Part shown: positions 25,098 through 33,724 of the stretch, piece after piece
How positions within the stretch are numbered: position 1 is the stretch's first letter
Layout of the letters: the number at the start of each line of letters is the position of its first letter
DNA from: Bradyrhizobium sp. NAS80.1
GTDB lineage: Bacteria > Pseudomonadota > Alphaproteobacteria > Rhizobiales > Xanthobacteraceae
Length of the DNA: 64,000 nt
Reading direction: 5' to 3'
NCBI RefSeq assembly: GCF_001908205.1
Contig: NZ_LGHL01000128.1
Span: 62,001-126,000, forward strand
The notes under the pieces: generated by a model
What the model saw: only the letters and a program-made list of their open reading frames with translations
Databases searched by the model: none
What the model was told of the DNA's origin: nothing
Program-made: the position numbers and the translations under genes

Positions 25098-26150
25098 ATG
25101 ACCGCGACGGCTGATTCTGCGCAGGAAGCCCAATGGAAGCGCTGGCGCGCGGTCGCCGATCTCTATCATGCCTACTTCACCGGCCTCATCCTCACCGTGG
25201 TCACGCGGCGCGGCACCGCGGATGCGGCCGAATTCGTCTTCCGCGTGTTTCGCCGCCAGCAGCAGGAGCGCTTTCTGCCAGGGCTCGAAAAGCTCGGCCT
25301 CAGCCATCTGCCTCCGGCGGTGGCCGCCGCGCAATACCACTATCTCTCCAACTGGATCGGCGGCGTGCATGTCGAATACATGTATGAGAGCGATGTCAAA
25401 GCGTGGATCCGCTATCCGCCACCGCGCTGGATCTGGAGGGGCACTGCGATCTGCGGCGTGCCGGGCGAGGTCAGCCGCGCGATGCTGCGCGGCTGGCACG
25501 CGAACAACGGCGTCGCGCTCGGTGATACCAGACTTGGCTTCGTCTGCACCAAGCAGAGCGTCGACGGCCAGGACGGGCTCGAAGGCTACTACTTTCAATA
25601 CGACCATCCGCTCGAACTCGAGCAGCGTCTGGTGTTCGCGCGACATCTGGAAGCGCCGCTGTTCGACGCCAAGACTGCGCCGGCGCTGCCTGTCTCGAGT
25701 TGGCCGAAGCCGCGGCTCGAAAAAGCCTATCGCAACTACGCGATGGAATATGTGCGCACCGCCGCGCCCGTGATGGTGCAGCTGTTCGGGCTGGAGGATG
25801 CCGGCTATCTCCTGCACCTCACCGGCAAGCTGATCGGCATGCAATATTTCGACGAGGTCGCAGCCGCGCTCGCGATGAACCGCGGCGGTGCGCGCGAATT
25901 CGCATCGTTCCTCAATGCCCTGTTCGCCGCGCAGGACGATACCGCCGGGACCTCGCAATCCGAAGGCACGTTCGAGATCCGCCAGCAGAGCTGGAAGCTG
26001 ATGGAAGATGTCGCCGACTATCACCGCGCCTGCGCCAGGGTGCTGGAGGGCCTGTTCGAAGGGCTGGCCGCGGGATGCGGCCGGCACATCGGCGTGCATC
26101 TGCGCCCGACGCCAAGCGGCCGCCCGCCACTGGTCTGGACCATCGGGTAA
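25098..26150 (+). CDS. Conserved-looking cytoplasmic protein, function unknown
   Basis: 350 residues from ATG 25098 (GGGAGCG upstream). No signal peptide or membrane segment. Notable segments are LYHAYFTGLILTVVTRRG, RRQQQERFLPGLEKLGL, YHYLSNWIGGVHVEYMYES, PRWIWRGTAICGVPGEVSRAMLRGWHANNG and EGYYFQYDHPLELEQRLVF, rich in Tyr/Trp/His, which suggests a ligand or cofactor pocket. I recognise no family. Codon use is like the core genes, so it is not a recent arrival. Confidence 0.75.
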   Translation: MTATADSAQEAQWKRWRAVADLYHAYFTGLILTVVTRRGTADAAEFVFRVFRRQQQERFLPGLEKLGLSHLPPAVAAAQYHYLSNWIGGVHVEYMYESDVKAWIRYPPPRWIWRGTAICGVPGEVSRAMLRGWHANNGVALGDTRLGFVCTKQSVDGQDGLEGYYFQYDHPLELEQRLVFARHLEAPLFDAKTAPALPVSSWPKPRLEKAYRNYAMEYVRTAAPVMVQLFGLEDAGYLLHLTGKLIGMQYFDEVAAALAMNRGGAREFASFLNALFAAQDDTAGTSQSEGTFEIRQQSWKLMEDVADYHRACARVLEGLFEGLAAGCGRHIGVHLRPTPSGRPPLVWTIG

Positions 26151-26317
26151 TTCCATCTCTTGAAATGCGCTGCCGCAGGGCACGCCTGCACCTGGCGCAG
26201 GAGGAATCGGCGCGCACCGTGCTAACAAGCCTCTCGCCGCGCCTTTCGCGCGATGAAATTGATTGGCACACCTAGTCATTGCCGCGCCGCAAATGGCGCT
26301 TGTGCCCGGGAGAGGAA

Positions 26318-27763
26318 ATGTCCGACATCGCCGAAATCCCGGTCGATGAACAAGAACGTCCGCTGCCACCGCCCCCGCGACCGGTCAAGAGCGCGCTGAC
26401 CGACGGGCCGATCCTGCGCACGCTGGTGGGGCTGGCCTGGCCCAACGTGGTCGCGCTCTCCGCCGGCACCTGCGTGGTGATCGCCGAGACCTCCTATATC
26501 GGCCGGCTCGGCGTCGAGGCACTTGCCGCGATGGCGTTGGTGTTTCCGACAGTGATCCTGACCATGACGATGTCGGGCGGCGCCATGGGCGGCGCGGTGG
26601 CCTCAGCCATCGCACGTGCGCTCGGCGCCGGTGATCGCGAGCGCGCCGGCACGCTTGCCGCGCATGCGCTCTTGATCGGCGTCACCTTCGGCCTCGTCTT
26701 CATGCTGGGCATGCTGGTCTTCGGGCGGCGCGTGCTTGAGCTGCTCGGTGGCCGCGGCGATGTGCTCACGCATGCGGTCGCCTACACCCAGGTATTCTTC
26801 GGCGGCGCCGTGCTGCCCTGGCTGCTCAACACTATGGCCGGAGTCCTGCGCGGCACCGGCAACATGAAGCTGCCGTCGCTGCTGATCCTCAACTCCGCGG
26901 TCTGGCAGGTCGTGCTCGGCGGCACGCTGGGGCTCGGGCTCGGGCCGGTGCCGCAACTCGGCATGCGCGGCGTCGCGGCCGGCGCGCTGATCGCCTATTC
27001 CATGAACATCTGTGTGATGGGCTGGTACCTGTTTTCGGGGCGCGCGCGCGTTGTGCCGAAGTTGCGCGGACTTCGCGTCCAATGGGCGATGTTCTTCGAC
27101 ATCCTGAAGGTCGGTGCGATCGCCTGTTTCTCGCCGCTGCAATCGGTGCTGACGATCTCGATCTTCACCCACATGCTGGCGAAGTTCGGCACCCCGATCC
27201 TCGCTGGCTACGGCATCGGCGCGCGGCTGGAATTCCTGCTGACCTCGATCGCGTTCTCGTTCGGCATCGCCTCGGTACCGATGATCGGCATGGCGGTCGG
27301 CGCCGGTCGCATCGCGCGCGCCCGGCGCATCGCCTGGATCGCGGGTGCCAGCGCCTTCGTTGCCGTCGGCGCGCCGGCATGTCTGGTCGCGATCTTCCCC
27401 GATCTCTGGGTCAACATCTTTACGGACAGCGTGACCGTGCGCGCGGCCAGCCACCAATATCTGTCGACGGTGGCGCCATTCTACGCTTTCATTGGCCTCG
27501 CCTCGACGATGTACTTCTCCTCGCAAGGCGCGGCGAAGGTGATCGGCCCGGTGCTGGCGCAGACTGCGCGTCTCATCTACATCGCTGCGTGCGGCTGGTG
27601 GCTGTCCACGCATGACGCCACCGCGCAGAGTTTCTTCTGGCTGGCTGCAAGCTCGATGGTCGTGCTCGGCCTCCTCTCGTGCTCCAGCGTGGTGCTGACA
27701 CGCTGGGGACCGCGCGAGAGCAAGCCCGCAATCAGACCGGCTCTTTCGGCCGCGGCGGACTAG
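26318..27763 (+). CDS. MATE family efflux transporter
   Basis: 481 residues from ATG 26318 (GGGAGAGGAA upstream). Twelve membrane helices in two MatE halves: GLAWPNVVALSAGTCVVIAETSYIGRLG at the start, and LTSIAFSFGIASVPMIGMAVGAGR in the second half. A cytoplasmic proline-rich N-terminus (PLPPPPRPVK) precedes the first helix. It exports cationic drugs or metabolites using Na+ or H+; the substrate is unknown. A second MATE gene lies at 61591-62916. Confidence 0.92.
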   Translation: MSDIAEIPVDEQERPLPPPPRPVKSALTDGPILRTLVGLAWPNVVALSAGTCVVIAETSYIGRLGVEALAAMALVFPTVILTMTMSGGAMGGAVASAIARALGAGDRERAGTLAAHALLIGVTFGLVFMLGMLVFGRRVLELLGGRGDVLTHAVAYTQVFFGGAVLPWLLNTMAGVLRGTGNMKLPSLLILNSAVWQVVLGGTLGLGLGPVPQLGMRGVAAGALIAYSMNICVMGWYLFSGRARVVPKLRGLRVQWAMFFDILKVGAIACFSPLQSVLTISIFTHMLAKFGTPILAGYGIGARLEFLLTSIAFSFGIASVPMIGMAVGAGRIARARRIAWIAGASAFVAVGAPACLVAIFPDLWVNIFTDSVTVRAASHQYLSTVAPFYAFIGLASTMYFSSQGAAKVIGPVLAQTARLIYIAACGWWLSTHDATAQSFFWLAASSMVVLGLLSCSSVVLTRWGPRESKPAIRPALSAAAD

Positions 27764-27950
27764 GACGTGTACGAATAAGGGCGCGGTGCACGCTTGTGAG
27801 GTAGGTGAAGTCGCCTTGCCGGATTTTTGTTTCTGAATGTTCCTAGCCGACCTTTGGCAACTTCGAGTAACCGGAGCTGGTCTTGCCGAATGCTCCGCGC
27901 CAGCTCTTGGGGACAACGTCGCATCGAGTCCATCAAAAGCGGAAAGCCAC

Positions 27951-28661
27951 ATGACCTCGATTTCGGCGCTCTCCTCCCACCACCATCACGCATCACCATT
28001 GCAGCGACTACAAGATGAACTGCAAGCGGAAGTCAGTTCAGGCGCGATCAGTTCGTCCGATCAATCGGCACTGTCGTCCGCGCTCAGCGACATTGACTCC
28101 GCCTTGCAATCAAGCAGTGCGAGCGATCAGTCCAGCGGCAGCAAATCACCGCCTGAAGCCTTCAAGTCGAAGATCGATGATCTCATCCAGCAGGAAGTTT
28201 GGGCCGGCAAGCTGACCGACCAGCAGGCCACCGAGCTGCAAGGTATCTTCAAGGCAGCGCTCTCCCATGGACCGGGTGGGGCAGGTGGACCGGGCGGAGC
28301 AGGCGGACCGCCGCCATCCGACGGACCTCCTCCCGCCAACGGCGCGGATCGTTCGTCAAGCGGCAGTTCGGCGACGGACCTGCTTCAACAATTCCTCGAT
28401 TCGTTCAAAAGCCTGCTCACGGATTCGACCTCTTCCGGTGCGATGGGATCAAGCGACACGACGAATGCGAGCGGGTCTTCTGCGGCCAGCGGCGCGGACA
28501 CTTCGTCGAGCGGCAATTCGGCGACGGACCTGCTTGAACAATTTCTTCAGTCGCTGAAAAATTCGCTCGCGGATTCGACCTACAGCGCGACGCGACCAAG
28601 CGACCCGACGAAGGCGAGCGACCCTTCGCTTTCCGGCATCCTTATCAACGATCGGATCTGA
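27951..28661 (+). CDS. Ser/Gly-rich protein with helical N-terminal repeats and a 150-bp duplicated C-terminal unit
   Basis: 236 residues from ATG 27951 (GGAAAG upstream). The N-terminus starts MTSISALSSHHHHASP. Two related helix pairs follow: LQDELQAEVSSGAISSSDQS and IDDLIQQEVWAGKLTDQQAT. A Gly/Pro linker (GPGGAGGPGGAGGPPPSDGP) leads to two copies of a unit with SSSGxSATDLLxQFLxSxK (DNA units begin at 28341 and 28491). No signal peptide. Serine-rich composition and repeats suggest a secreted or surface substrate, but no secretion signal was identified. Function unknown. Confidence 0.7.
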   Translation: MTSISALSSHHHHASPLQRLQDELQAEVSSGAISSSDQSALSSALSDIDSALQSSSASDQSSGSKSPPEAFKSKIDDLIQQEVWAGKLTDQQATELQGIFKAALSHGPGGAGGPGGAGGPPPSDGPPPANGADRSSSGSSATDLLQQFLDSFKSLLTDSTSSGAMGSSDTTNASGSSAASGADTSSSGNSATDLLEQFLQSLKNSLADSTYSATRPSDPTKASDPSLSGILINDRI

Positions 28662-28711
28662 TATCAGCGACGCATCATCCGCTTGGCGCGGCGGCTGTAC
28701 GCTGCCGCGCT

Positions 28712-29182
28712 TCAGCGATGCATGTGGCGGCGATGACCGCCACTGCCGCCGACATTGGCGAGCCGCATCAGTTGCGGGATCATCGCCATCATGTCGCCGC
28801 CGCCGGAACCAGCGAGCATGCCCATGATATCGCCGCTGCCCATGCCGCCGATCCCGGTCGGCATGGTGACGCCTCCACCCATCGGCGCAGAGCCGCCATA
28901 ATTCGGCGGGCCAAAACCGCCGCCCATCATGCCGCCGAGCCCGCCGCCGTTCTCCATCATGCGGCCCATCATCGGGCCCATGGTCTGCATCAGCAAGGCG
29001 AAGCGGCGCTTGCCCATCTTCGCCTTCATCATCTCCAGCATTGGCGCCATCTGGGTCATCATGTCCTCGCCGCCGGCACCTCCGCCGCCGCCGAGGAACT
29101 GCGCCTTCGCCGGCGCGCTTGCGATCGATAACAACAGCAGTACGGCAGCTGCCTGGCAGATCACCTTGTCAGCACCTCTCAT
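28712..29182 (-). CDS. Exported Met/Gly-rich protein
   Basis: 156 residues from ATG 29182, with a signal peptide (VICQAAAVLLLLSIASAPAKA). The mature part is GGGGGAGGED, then methionine-dense helices (MMTQMAPMLEMMKAKMGKRR, LLMQTMGPMMGRMMENGGG), glycine stretches and a His/Arg tail (GGHRRHMHR). Methionine and histidine clusters recall periplasmic copper-binding proteins, but no family motif is present. It converges on the preceding gene. Confidence 0.7.
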   Translation of the reverse strand: MRGADKVICQAAAVLLLLSIASAPAKAQFLGGGGGAGGEDMMTQMAPMLEMMKAKMGKRRFALLMQTMGPMMGRMMENGGGLGGMMGGGFGPPNYGGSAPMGGGVTMPTGIGGMGSGDIMGMLAGSGGGDMMAMIPQLMRLANVGGSGGHRRHMHR

Positions 29183-29293
29183 GGCATGCTCCTCGCGTGC
29201 GTGGCTTCGCGGGGAGAGCTGAGCCAACCGGACGCACGGTGCCATCGTTAGGACTGAGGCGGGGATGGCTCTGTGAAAAAAGTCACGCAGGCG

Positions 29294-29344
29294 CGAGCAT
29301 GATCCGGAAAAGCGTGCGGCGGCTTTTCGAAAGGATCATGCTCA
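29294..29344. repeat. Dispersed palindrome, GAGCATGATCCGGAAAAG family
   Basis: GAGCATGATCCGGAAAAGCG is mirrored by a 3' arm ending AAGGATCATGCTC. A second copy is at 63670-63718. Elements of this kind recur in intergenic regions of the genus. Confidence 0.8.
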
Positions 29345-29352
29345 ACAGAAGC

Positions 29353-29751
29353 CTAGGCGGCTGGCGGAAACGCCCTGTGCATGGCGGACACGGCCTCCTT
29401 CGCCTGTCCCTGGATGTAAGCCGCAAGTTCGTTCGGCAGCATGTCGATGATCCAGAGCAGCCGGCACCTCGTCTCGCCTTCGGCGATTACCTGCACCGAA
29501 GCGCTGTAATACTTCAGCTGCTCGTTGTTGATGGCATAGACCAGGCGCTGCCGCGCATCGTCGCAGTCGACGAGCACCTCGCGTAGGACGGAGCCGTTGG
29601 CGAACGTGATGATCCGTGCATCGCCGTCGAGCGTGCACGCGGTGACGAAGCCCGGCACCAGCCGCTGATGCAGCGCGCCGAAATCGCGAACCGCGTCCCA
29701 GACGTCGTGCGCGGAGGCGGAGAGGGGGATGTCGTTGTGGATGGAGGCCAT
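29353..29751 (-). CDS. SRPBCC (Bet v1-like) family protein
   Basis: 132 residues. The START/Bet v1 pattern is clear: IPLSASAHDVWDAVRDFGALHQRLVPGFV at the start, LREVLVDCDDARQRLVYAI in the middle, and the long C-terminal helix NELAAYIQGQAKEAVSAMHRAF that closes the hydrophobic cavity. Such proteins bind lipids or small hydrophobic ligands or act as polyketide cyclases. No neighbour indicates the ligand. Confidence 0.82.
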   Translation of the reverse strand: MASIHNDIPLSASAHDVWDAVRDFGALHQRLVPGFVTACTLDGDARIITFANGSVLREVLVDCDDARQRLVYAINNEQLKYYSASVQVIAEGETRCRLLWIIDMLPNELAAYIQGQAKEAVSAMHRAFPPAA

Positions 29752-29775
29752 GAGAGTTCCTCAAAATGCAGAATT

Positions 29776-29862
29776 GGGTGGGCAAAGGCGCGTAGCCCCG
29801 TGCCCACCATTCATCGCATTGTCGCGAGCAATTGGTGGGCACGCTTTCGCTTTGCCCACCCT
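29776..29862. repeat. Dispersed intergenic palindrome, GGGTGGGCA family
   Basis: Starts GGGTGGGCAAAGGCGCGTAG and ends GCTTTGCCCACCC, with a central CCCACCAT and TTGGTGGGC pair. It is the same family as 21741-21833. Confidence 0.75.
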
Positions 29863-29887
29863 ACGAGATCTCGTACGCGGCTAACGC

Positions 29888-30247
29888 TCATGCGCAAACC
29901 GCCTCGACATTGTTGCCGTCGGGATCGATCAAAAACGCCGCATAGTAAGTCGGGCTGTAATCCTTGCGCGGGCCGGCGCCGCCATTGTCGCGGCCGCCGC
30001 TCTTCAGCCCTTCGCTGTGAAACGCCTTGACCGCATCGTGGTCCTTGGCGCGGAAGGCGATGTGCGCGCCGTCGGCCTGCCGTCCCTTGTTCAGGTGCAG
30101 CCAGAGCGCCGGCTCGCCCTTCGGCCCGAAGCCGGCATAGCCGTCGCCGCTGGAGCAAAGGACATAACCGAGCGGCGCCAGCACTGCGGTGTAGAAGCGC
30201 GTGGCCGCGTCGAGGTCGGTAACGCGAAGGCCAATGTGGTCATACAT
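29888..30247 (-). CDS. VOC family (glyoxalase-like) protein
   Basis: 119 residues. The vicinal-oxygen-chelate fold starts YDHIGLRVTDLDAATRFYTAVLAPLGY and ends with YYAAFLIDPDGNNVEAVCA, giving the usual metal ligands His (DHIG) and Glu (VEAV). Substrate unknown; enzymes of this size range from lyases to dioxygenases and antibiotic-binding proteins. It is 56 bp upstream, on the same strand side, of nothing else; its 3' end adjoins a repeat. Confidence 0.85.
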   Translation of the reverse strand: MYDHIGLRVTDLDAATRFYTAVLAPLGYVLCSSGDGYAGFGPKGEPALWLHLNKGRQADGAHIAFRAKDHDAVKAFHSEGLKSGGRDNGGAGPRKDYSPTYYAAFLIDPDGNNVEAVCA

Positions 30248-30302
30248 GATCGTCTCCGTTGCAAAGCGCGCCGTGAGTGGCGCGCGCCGGAGACGACCCT
30301 AG

Positions 30303-31142
30303 TCAGTTGAGGGCGAAGTGCTCTTGGAGAATCTTGCGCTCCCCCCGTGAGGCCTGGCGGAATTTCGTCGGCGACACGCCGGCGGCGCGGTGGAAGGTGC
30401 GGACGAAATTGGAGAGGTCGCCGAAGCCGACGTCATAAGCTATGTCGGTGACCGCGATGTCGTCATCGGCGAGCAGGCGCGCCGCATGCCGAAGGCGCGA
30501 GCGCACCAGATATTGATGCGGGGTGACGCCGAGGACGCTCGAGAACAGCCGCAGGAAATGGAACGGGCTCAAACCAGCCTGTCGTGCGGCCTGTTCGAGG
30601 TCGACCTCGGCATGCGAATTGTCGTCGATCCACAGCGCGGCTTCCACCGCGCGGCGGCGGTCGCGCGCGGTGGGCGTAGCCTGCTTGCGCGCCTTACCCG
30701 AGACGACATCGACGAAGCGAGCTGCGAGAATCTGTCCGACCTCATCGAGACCGAGATCGCTGTTGCCATCTGCTGCCGTCTGGGCCAGCTCCCCCAGCAC
30801 CATCAGCTCGGGCAGCGGCGGCGTCGCGCCGACCTGCCAGATCTCGCGACGTCCCCCGAGAGCATCGACGAGATCCTCACCGAGGAAGAAGGACAGGCAG
30901 ACGTCGCCGCTGACATGCTCATGCGTGCATGTGTATTCGTCGCCGGGCGCGCCGACCAGCATCGAGCCCGCCACCAACTCGAAGAAGCCGGCGCGGCAAT
31001 GGCAACCAAAACTGCCCGAGCGGACATAGGCAATGGAATGGCCAGTGCGGCATTCGGCAAACGGCAAGTCGTCCGGTCCCGCATCGCAGCGAAACTCGGA
31101 GACGGTCATCAAGGGCGTCGTCAGCAGCGTGGTGTCTTCCAT
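30303..31142 (-). CDS. AraC family transcriptional regulator
   Basis: 279 residues. An N-terminal cupin-like sensor half (about 1-150, with GSMLVGAPGDEYTC) is followed by the double helix-turn-helix AraC domain (about 170-270: DLEQAARQAGLSPFHFLRLFSSVLGVTPHQYLVRSRLRHAARLL, then VTDIAYDVGFGDLSNFVRTFHRAAGVSPTKFR). It lies 10 bp after a decayed MGMT-like gene on the same strand, and may have been its co-transcribed partner. Ligand unknown. Confidence 0.92.
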   Translation of the reverse strand: MEDTTLLTTPLMTVSEFRCDAGPDDLPFAECRTGHSIAYVRSGSFGCHCRAGFFELVAGSMLVGAPGDEYTCTHEHVSGDVCLSFFLGEDLVDALGGRREIWQVGATPPLPELMVLGELAQTAADGNSDLGLDEVGQILAARFVDVVSGKARKQATPTARDRRRAVEAALWIDDNSHAEVDLEQAARQAGLSPFHFLRLFSSVLGVTPHQYLVRSRLRHAARLLADDDIAVTDIAYDVGFGDLSNFVRTFHRAAGVSPTKFRQASRGERKILQEHFALN

Positions 31143-31151
31143 GCCACCTAT

Positions 31152-31455
31152 CTAGGTGGACGGCCTCGGCGGGGCAACGGGCAGCAACACCTCGAACAGC
31201 GTCTTGCTGGCGATCGGATGGGCGCCCTCCAGCGCCAGGAGCCGTCGCGTGGAAGCCTACGATGCCCTCGATCGCAAGCTCGGCATTGCCGGACGGCCGC
31301 TGCTCCCGCGCCTCGGGATGAACCGCAAAAATCCGGCGGCGCGTGTCGATCTCCCGCGCCTCCGGCAATTGCACGGCCACCACGCCGGTGCTGCTCCAAA
31401 TGATGCCGCAGCGCCCTATGGCCGTGTCGAATATCGTGTAAGTAAGCCCCACCAT
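31152..31455 (-). pseudogene. Remnant of methylated-DNA-protein cysteine methyltransferase (N-terminal domain)
   Basis: From ATG 31455 the minus strand reads LTYTIFDTAIGRCGIIWSST and VVAVQLPEARE, the RNase-H-like N-terminal domain of Ogt/MGMT. After AELAIEGIV the frame breaks near 31245, and a second frame with strong third-position GC continues (ALEGAHPIASKTLFEVLLPV) to a TAG at 31152. The catalytic PCHRV domain is absent. It lies just upstream of the AraC gene. The identity rests on the N-terminal segment only; a diverged short protein is the alternative. Confidence 0.55.
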
Positions 31456-31628
31456 GCACACGCCCCACTCAGTGCACGTCTCTCCCCAGACCCGAAATCA
31501 TAACACCGCCACAATTCGGCGCACCTGGAATCTTACCAGGAAGTTAACAACTGTTCGGCTAGGCACGCCAAAGCGCTTGGCGCGAGGCGCCGTCTCGGCT
31601 AATCAGGGTGGGCGCGGAGCGCACGTCC

Positions 31629-31702
31629 GCGGGCGTAGTTCAATGGTAGAACGGCAGCTTCCCAAGCTGCATACGAGGGTTCGATTCCCTTCGCCCGCTC
31701 CA
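31629..31702 (+). tRNA. tRNA-Gly (CCC anticodon)
   Basis: Acceptor stem GCGGGCG/CGCCCGC, D-arm around GTTCAATGGTAGAAC, anticodon stem GCAGC/GCTGC with loop TTCCCAA giving anticodon CCC (reads GGG), T-arm AGGGTTCGATTCCCT, discriminator T and encoded CCA. It serves as integration target: its 3' part plus one base is repeated at 34180-34224. Confidence 0.97.
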
Positions 31703-31703
31703 A
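31659..31703 (+). other. Attachment site (attL-like) within tRNA-Gly
   Basis: This 45-bp stretch from the anticodon loop to one base past the CCA is identical to 34180-34224. Integrases of the tyrosine class commonly cross over in tRNA 3' halves and leave such direct repeats. Confidence 0.85.
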
Positions 31704-31863
31704 AGCACGTTTTCCTCGTAGAATTAAGTTTGCGTGGCCTTGTAGGCGCCGAATTTCTCGTTCTCCTGTCCTTCCGATACAACGCCCCTACAAATCTGTA
31801 ATCGAAGTCCTCGGATCACGGGCGGCAAATCGCCCGTCGGTCGGCCTGCTGGAGCTACAAGTG

Positions 31864-32011
31864 TGTCAACGGCGGTCCCGAGAACATCCGGAAGCGCCGA
31901 GTAGCCATGACCGGCGAATGTTTCGGACCAAAATTCCACCTTACGCGAGGGCGTGGGAAAGCCCCGCCTGTATCCAAGTTCGTCCAGTCGCTCGTGCTTT
32001 GAATGAACCGT
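31864..32011 (-). pseudogene. Fragment of a molybdopterin-dependent oxidoreductase
   Basis: The minus strand reads HSKHERLDELGYRRGFPTPS then RKVEFWSETFAGHGYSALPD, resembling the 'FxTPSGKVELYSETLxxHGYDPLP' segment near the C-terminus of DMSO-reductase-family subunits. Flanking sequence is not coding in any frame. It cannot be functional. The remaining non-coding part of 31703-32208 holds nothing else I can identify. Confidence 0.5.
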
Positions 32012-32208
32012 CGTCAGTTGTGCCGATGCGCTAGTGAAGATAGTCAAACGAAAAGCCGGATATGGCTTCATAAGTTACGAGTACGAGCGACTCGAGCGAC
32101 CCTCTCGCTTTCCCAAACTGTGCATGGGGATGCGCCGTCAGTACCCAGGTCACAAATCGTATGGTCTCGGAAAGCTCTGTGAGCAGCACCCGTTGGACTT
32201 GCTTCGGC

Positions 32209-33213
32209 TCAAATCTCGTTGCGCATCGTGTCTGCGATTATCTCGAATGAGCGCAGACGCATCGAATGGTCGTACACGTCCGACACAACCATCACCTCGT
32301 CAGCTCCGGTTTCCGCCACCAATGCTTTTAGACCCAAGCGGATAGTGTCCGGTGATCCGACGATCGAACGCGCAAGCATACCCATCGCCTGCAGCTTCTC
32401 CGCGGGCGACCAGTAGGTCTCGATATCATCAATCGGCGGCTTGCTCAGTCCTCGCTGACCGCGAAAAATGTTGGTGAACGACATCTGCTGCGTCGTCGCC
32501 AGCCTGCGCGCCTCTGCATCCGTGGGCGCCGCGATGACGTTCACGCCGACCATCGCGTAAGGGCGGTCGAGCTGTTCCGAGGGCTTGAAGCGCGTACGGT
32601 AGATCTGAAGGGCAGGGATGAGCAGTTCGGGTGCGAAATGGGAGGCGAAGGCGTAAGGAAGGCCGAGCTCCGCCGCCAGCATGGCGCCAAAATTGCTCGA
32701 GCCGAGGATCCACAGCGGGACTTCCGTGCCCGCCGCCGGGACGGCCTGGATGCGCTGGTTTGGCCCGGCCGGAGCCAGGAAGGCTTGAACCTCAAGAACG
32801 TCTTGTGGGAAGTTTTCCGCAGCTTCGGGCGTGCGCCGGAGCGCGCGCAGCGTAAGCTGGTCGGTCCCGGGCGCACGGCCGAGGCCGAGATCAATGCGCC
32901 CGGGAAACAACCGGGCCAGAGTGCCGAACTGTTCGGCAATGACGTATGGCGCGTGATTGGGCAGCATGATGCCACCCGCGCCCACTCTGATTGACTTCGT
33001 TCCGGCCGCAATGTGCCCGATCACGACAGCAGTCGCAGCGCTGGCAATGCCAGGCATGTTGTGGTGTTCGGCCACCCAGATGCGCCGGTACCCCCACCGT
33101 TCGGCATGAATGGCGACGTCGCGAGCGTTGGCGAGCGCACCCCGCGCGTCGGTGCTCTCCGTGACACGAACCAGATCGAGAATGGAAAGAGCAGGCATCA
33201 GTTGTCCGGGCAT
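32209..33213 (-). CDS. LLM class flavin-dependent oxidoreductase (luciferase-like)
   Basis: 334 residues. Bacterial-luciferase TIM-barrel protein: LSILDLVRVTESTDARGALANARDVA, then WGYRRIWVAEHHNMPGIAS, VGAGGIMLPNHAPYVIAEQFGTLARLFPGRIDLGLGRAPGTDQLT and the C-terminal SIVGSPDTIRLGLKALVAETGADEVMVVSD. Members such as YhbW-type oxidise small molecules with reduced FMN or F420. It is the only apparently intact gene between the tRNA repeats. An internal ATG at 33198 is an alternative start. Confidence 0.88.
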   Translation of the reverse strand: MPGQLMPALSILDLVRVTESTDARGALANARDVAIHAERWGYRRIWVAEHHNMPGIASAATAVVIGHIAAGTKSIRVGAGGIMLPNHAPYVIAEQFGTLARLFPGRIDLGLGRAPGTDQLTLRALRRTPEAAENFPQDVLEVQAFLAPAGPNQRIQAVPAAGTEVPLWILGSSNFGAMLAAELGLPYAFASHFAPELLIPALQIYRTRFKPSEQLDRPYAMVGVNVIAAPTDAEARRLATTQQMSFTNIFRGQRGLSKPPIDDIETYWSPAEKLQAMGMLARSIVGSPDTIRLGLKALVAETGADEVMVVSDVYDHSMRLRSFEIIADTMRNEI

Positions 33214-33277
33214 GGTGCGTTGAGACGCGATGGATGCGGGCCTATACCCCGTCCGTATGCGTCGGCGGAAGTACCGC

Positions 33278-33412
33278 TACAGCAAAACCTTCGGCATCAC
33301 CACCACGACGTCGACGGTGCGGTTGAGCACTTTCGCCGCCACGGCGATCTGGGGCGAGAACCCGTCCTCAATCTCGGCCACACGTTCATCATCGTTAGCG
33401 AAGGCATAGATG
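33278..33412 (-). pseudogene. Unidentified C-terminal gene fragment in the island
   Basis: The minus strand is open with coding-like codons, reading IYAFANDDERVAEIEDGFSP then QIAVAAKVLNRTVDVVVVMP and KVLL before a TAG at 33278. No start codon or upstream coding continuation is visible, so it is probably a truncated gene end. Family not recognised. Confidence 0.4.
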
Positions 33413-33514
33413 GTACGACTACATGCTGGATTGGTGTTTCGATGAGCAGCCGCAATGGTTCAAGACGGAGAACGGGCGGATTTACGTATTGTTCGGTTTC
33501 CTCCAGGCCGGCTG

Positions 33515-33724
33515 GCGGAGCAGAACACCAATATGGCGTTGAAGTACGCCACCTACGGCTACATCCTGGAAAATGGGCGTGTTGTCATGGAGGGGCCGGC
33601 GACGGCATTGCGCGAGAATGAGGATGTGAGGGAGTTCTATCTCGGTACGGCAGGAAAAAGCCGCAAATCCTTTCGAGACGTGGTGACGGATCGTCGTCCA
33701 AAACGATGGCCCACGGATGGTTAA
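33515..33724 (+). pseudogene. C-terminal fragment of a branched-chain amino acid ABC ATPase (LivF-like)
   Basis: Reads AEQNTNMALKYATYGYILEN then GRVVMEGPATALRENEDVRE and FYLGTAGKSRKSFRDV, the known end of LivF proteins just after the switch region. The Walker and signature motifs are absent, so only about a quarter of the gene remains. Sequence at 33400-33510 (WYDYMLDWCFDEQPQWF in another frame) is also coding-like but unassigned. Confidence 0.7.

Noticed and set aside
27837..27950. N-terminal extension of the Ser-rich protein gene
   Set aside because: No ribosome site upstream and no homology-like features; ATG 27951 has GGAAAG before it.
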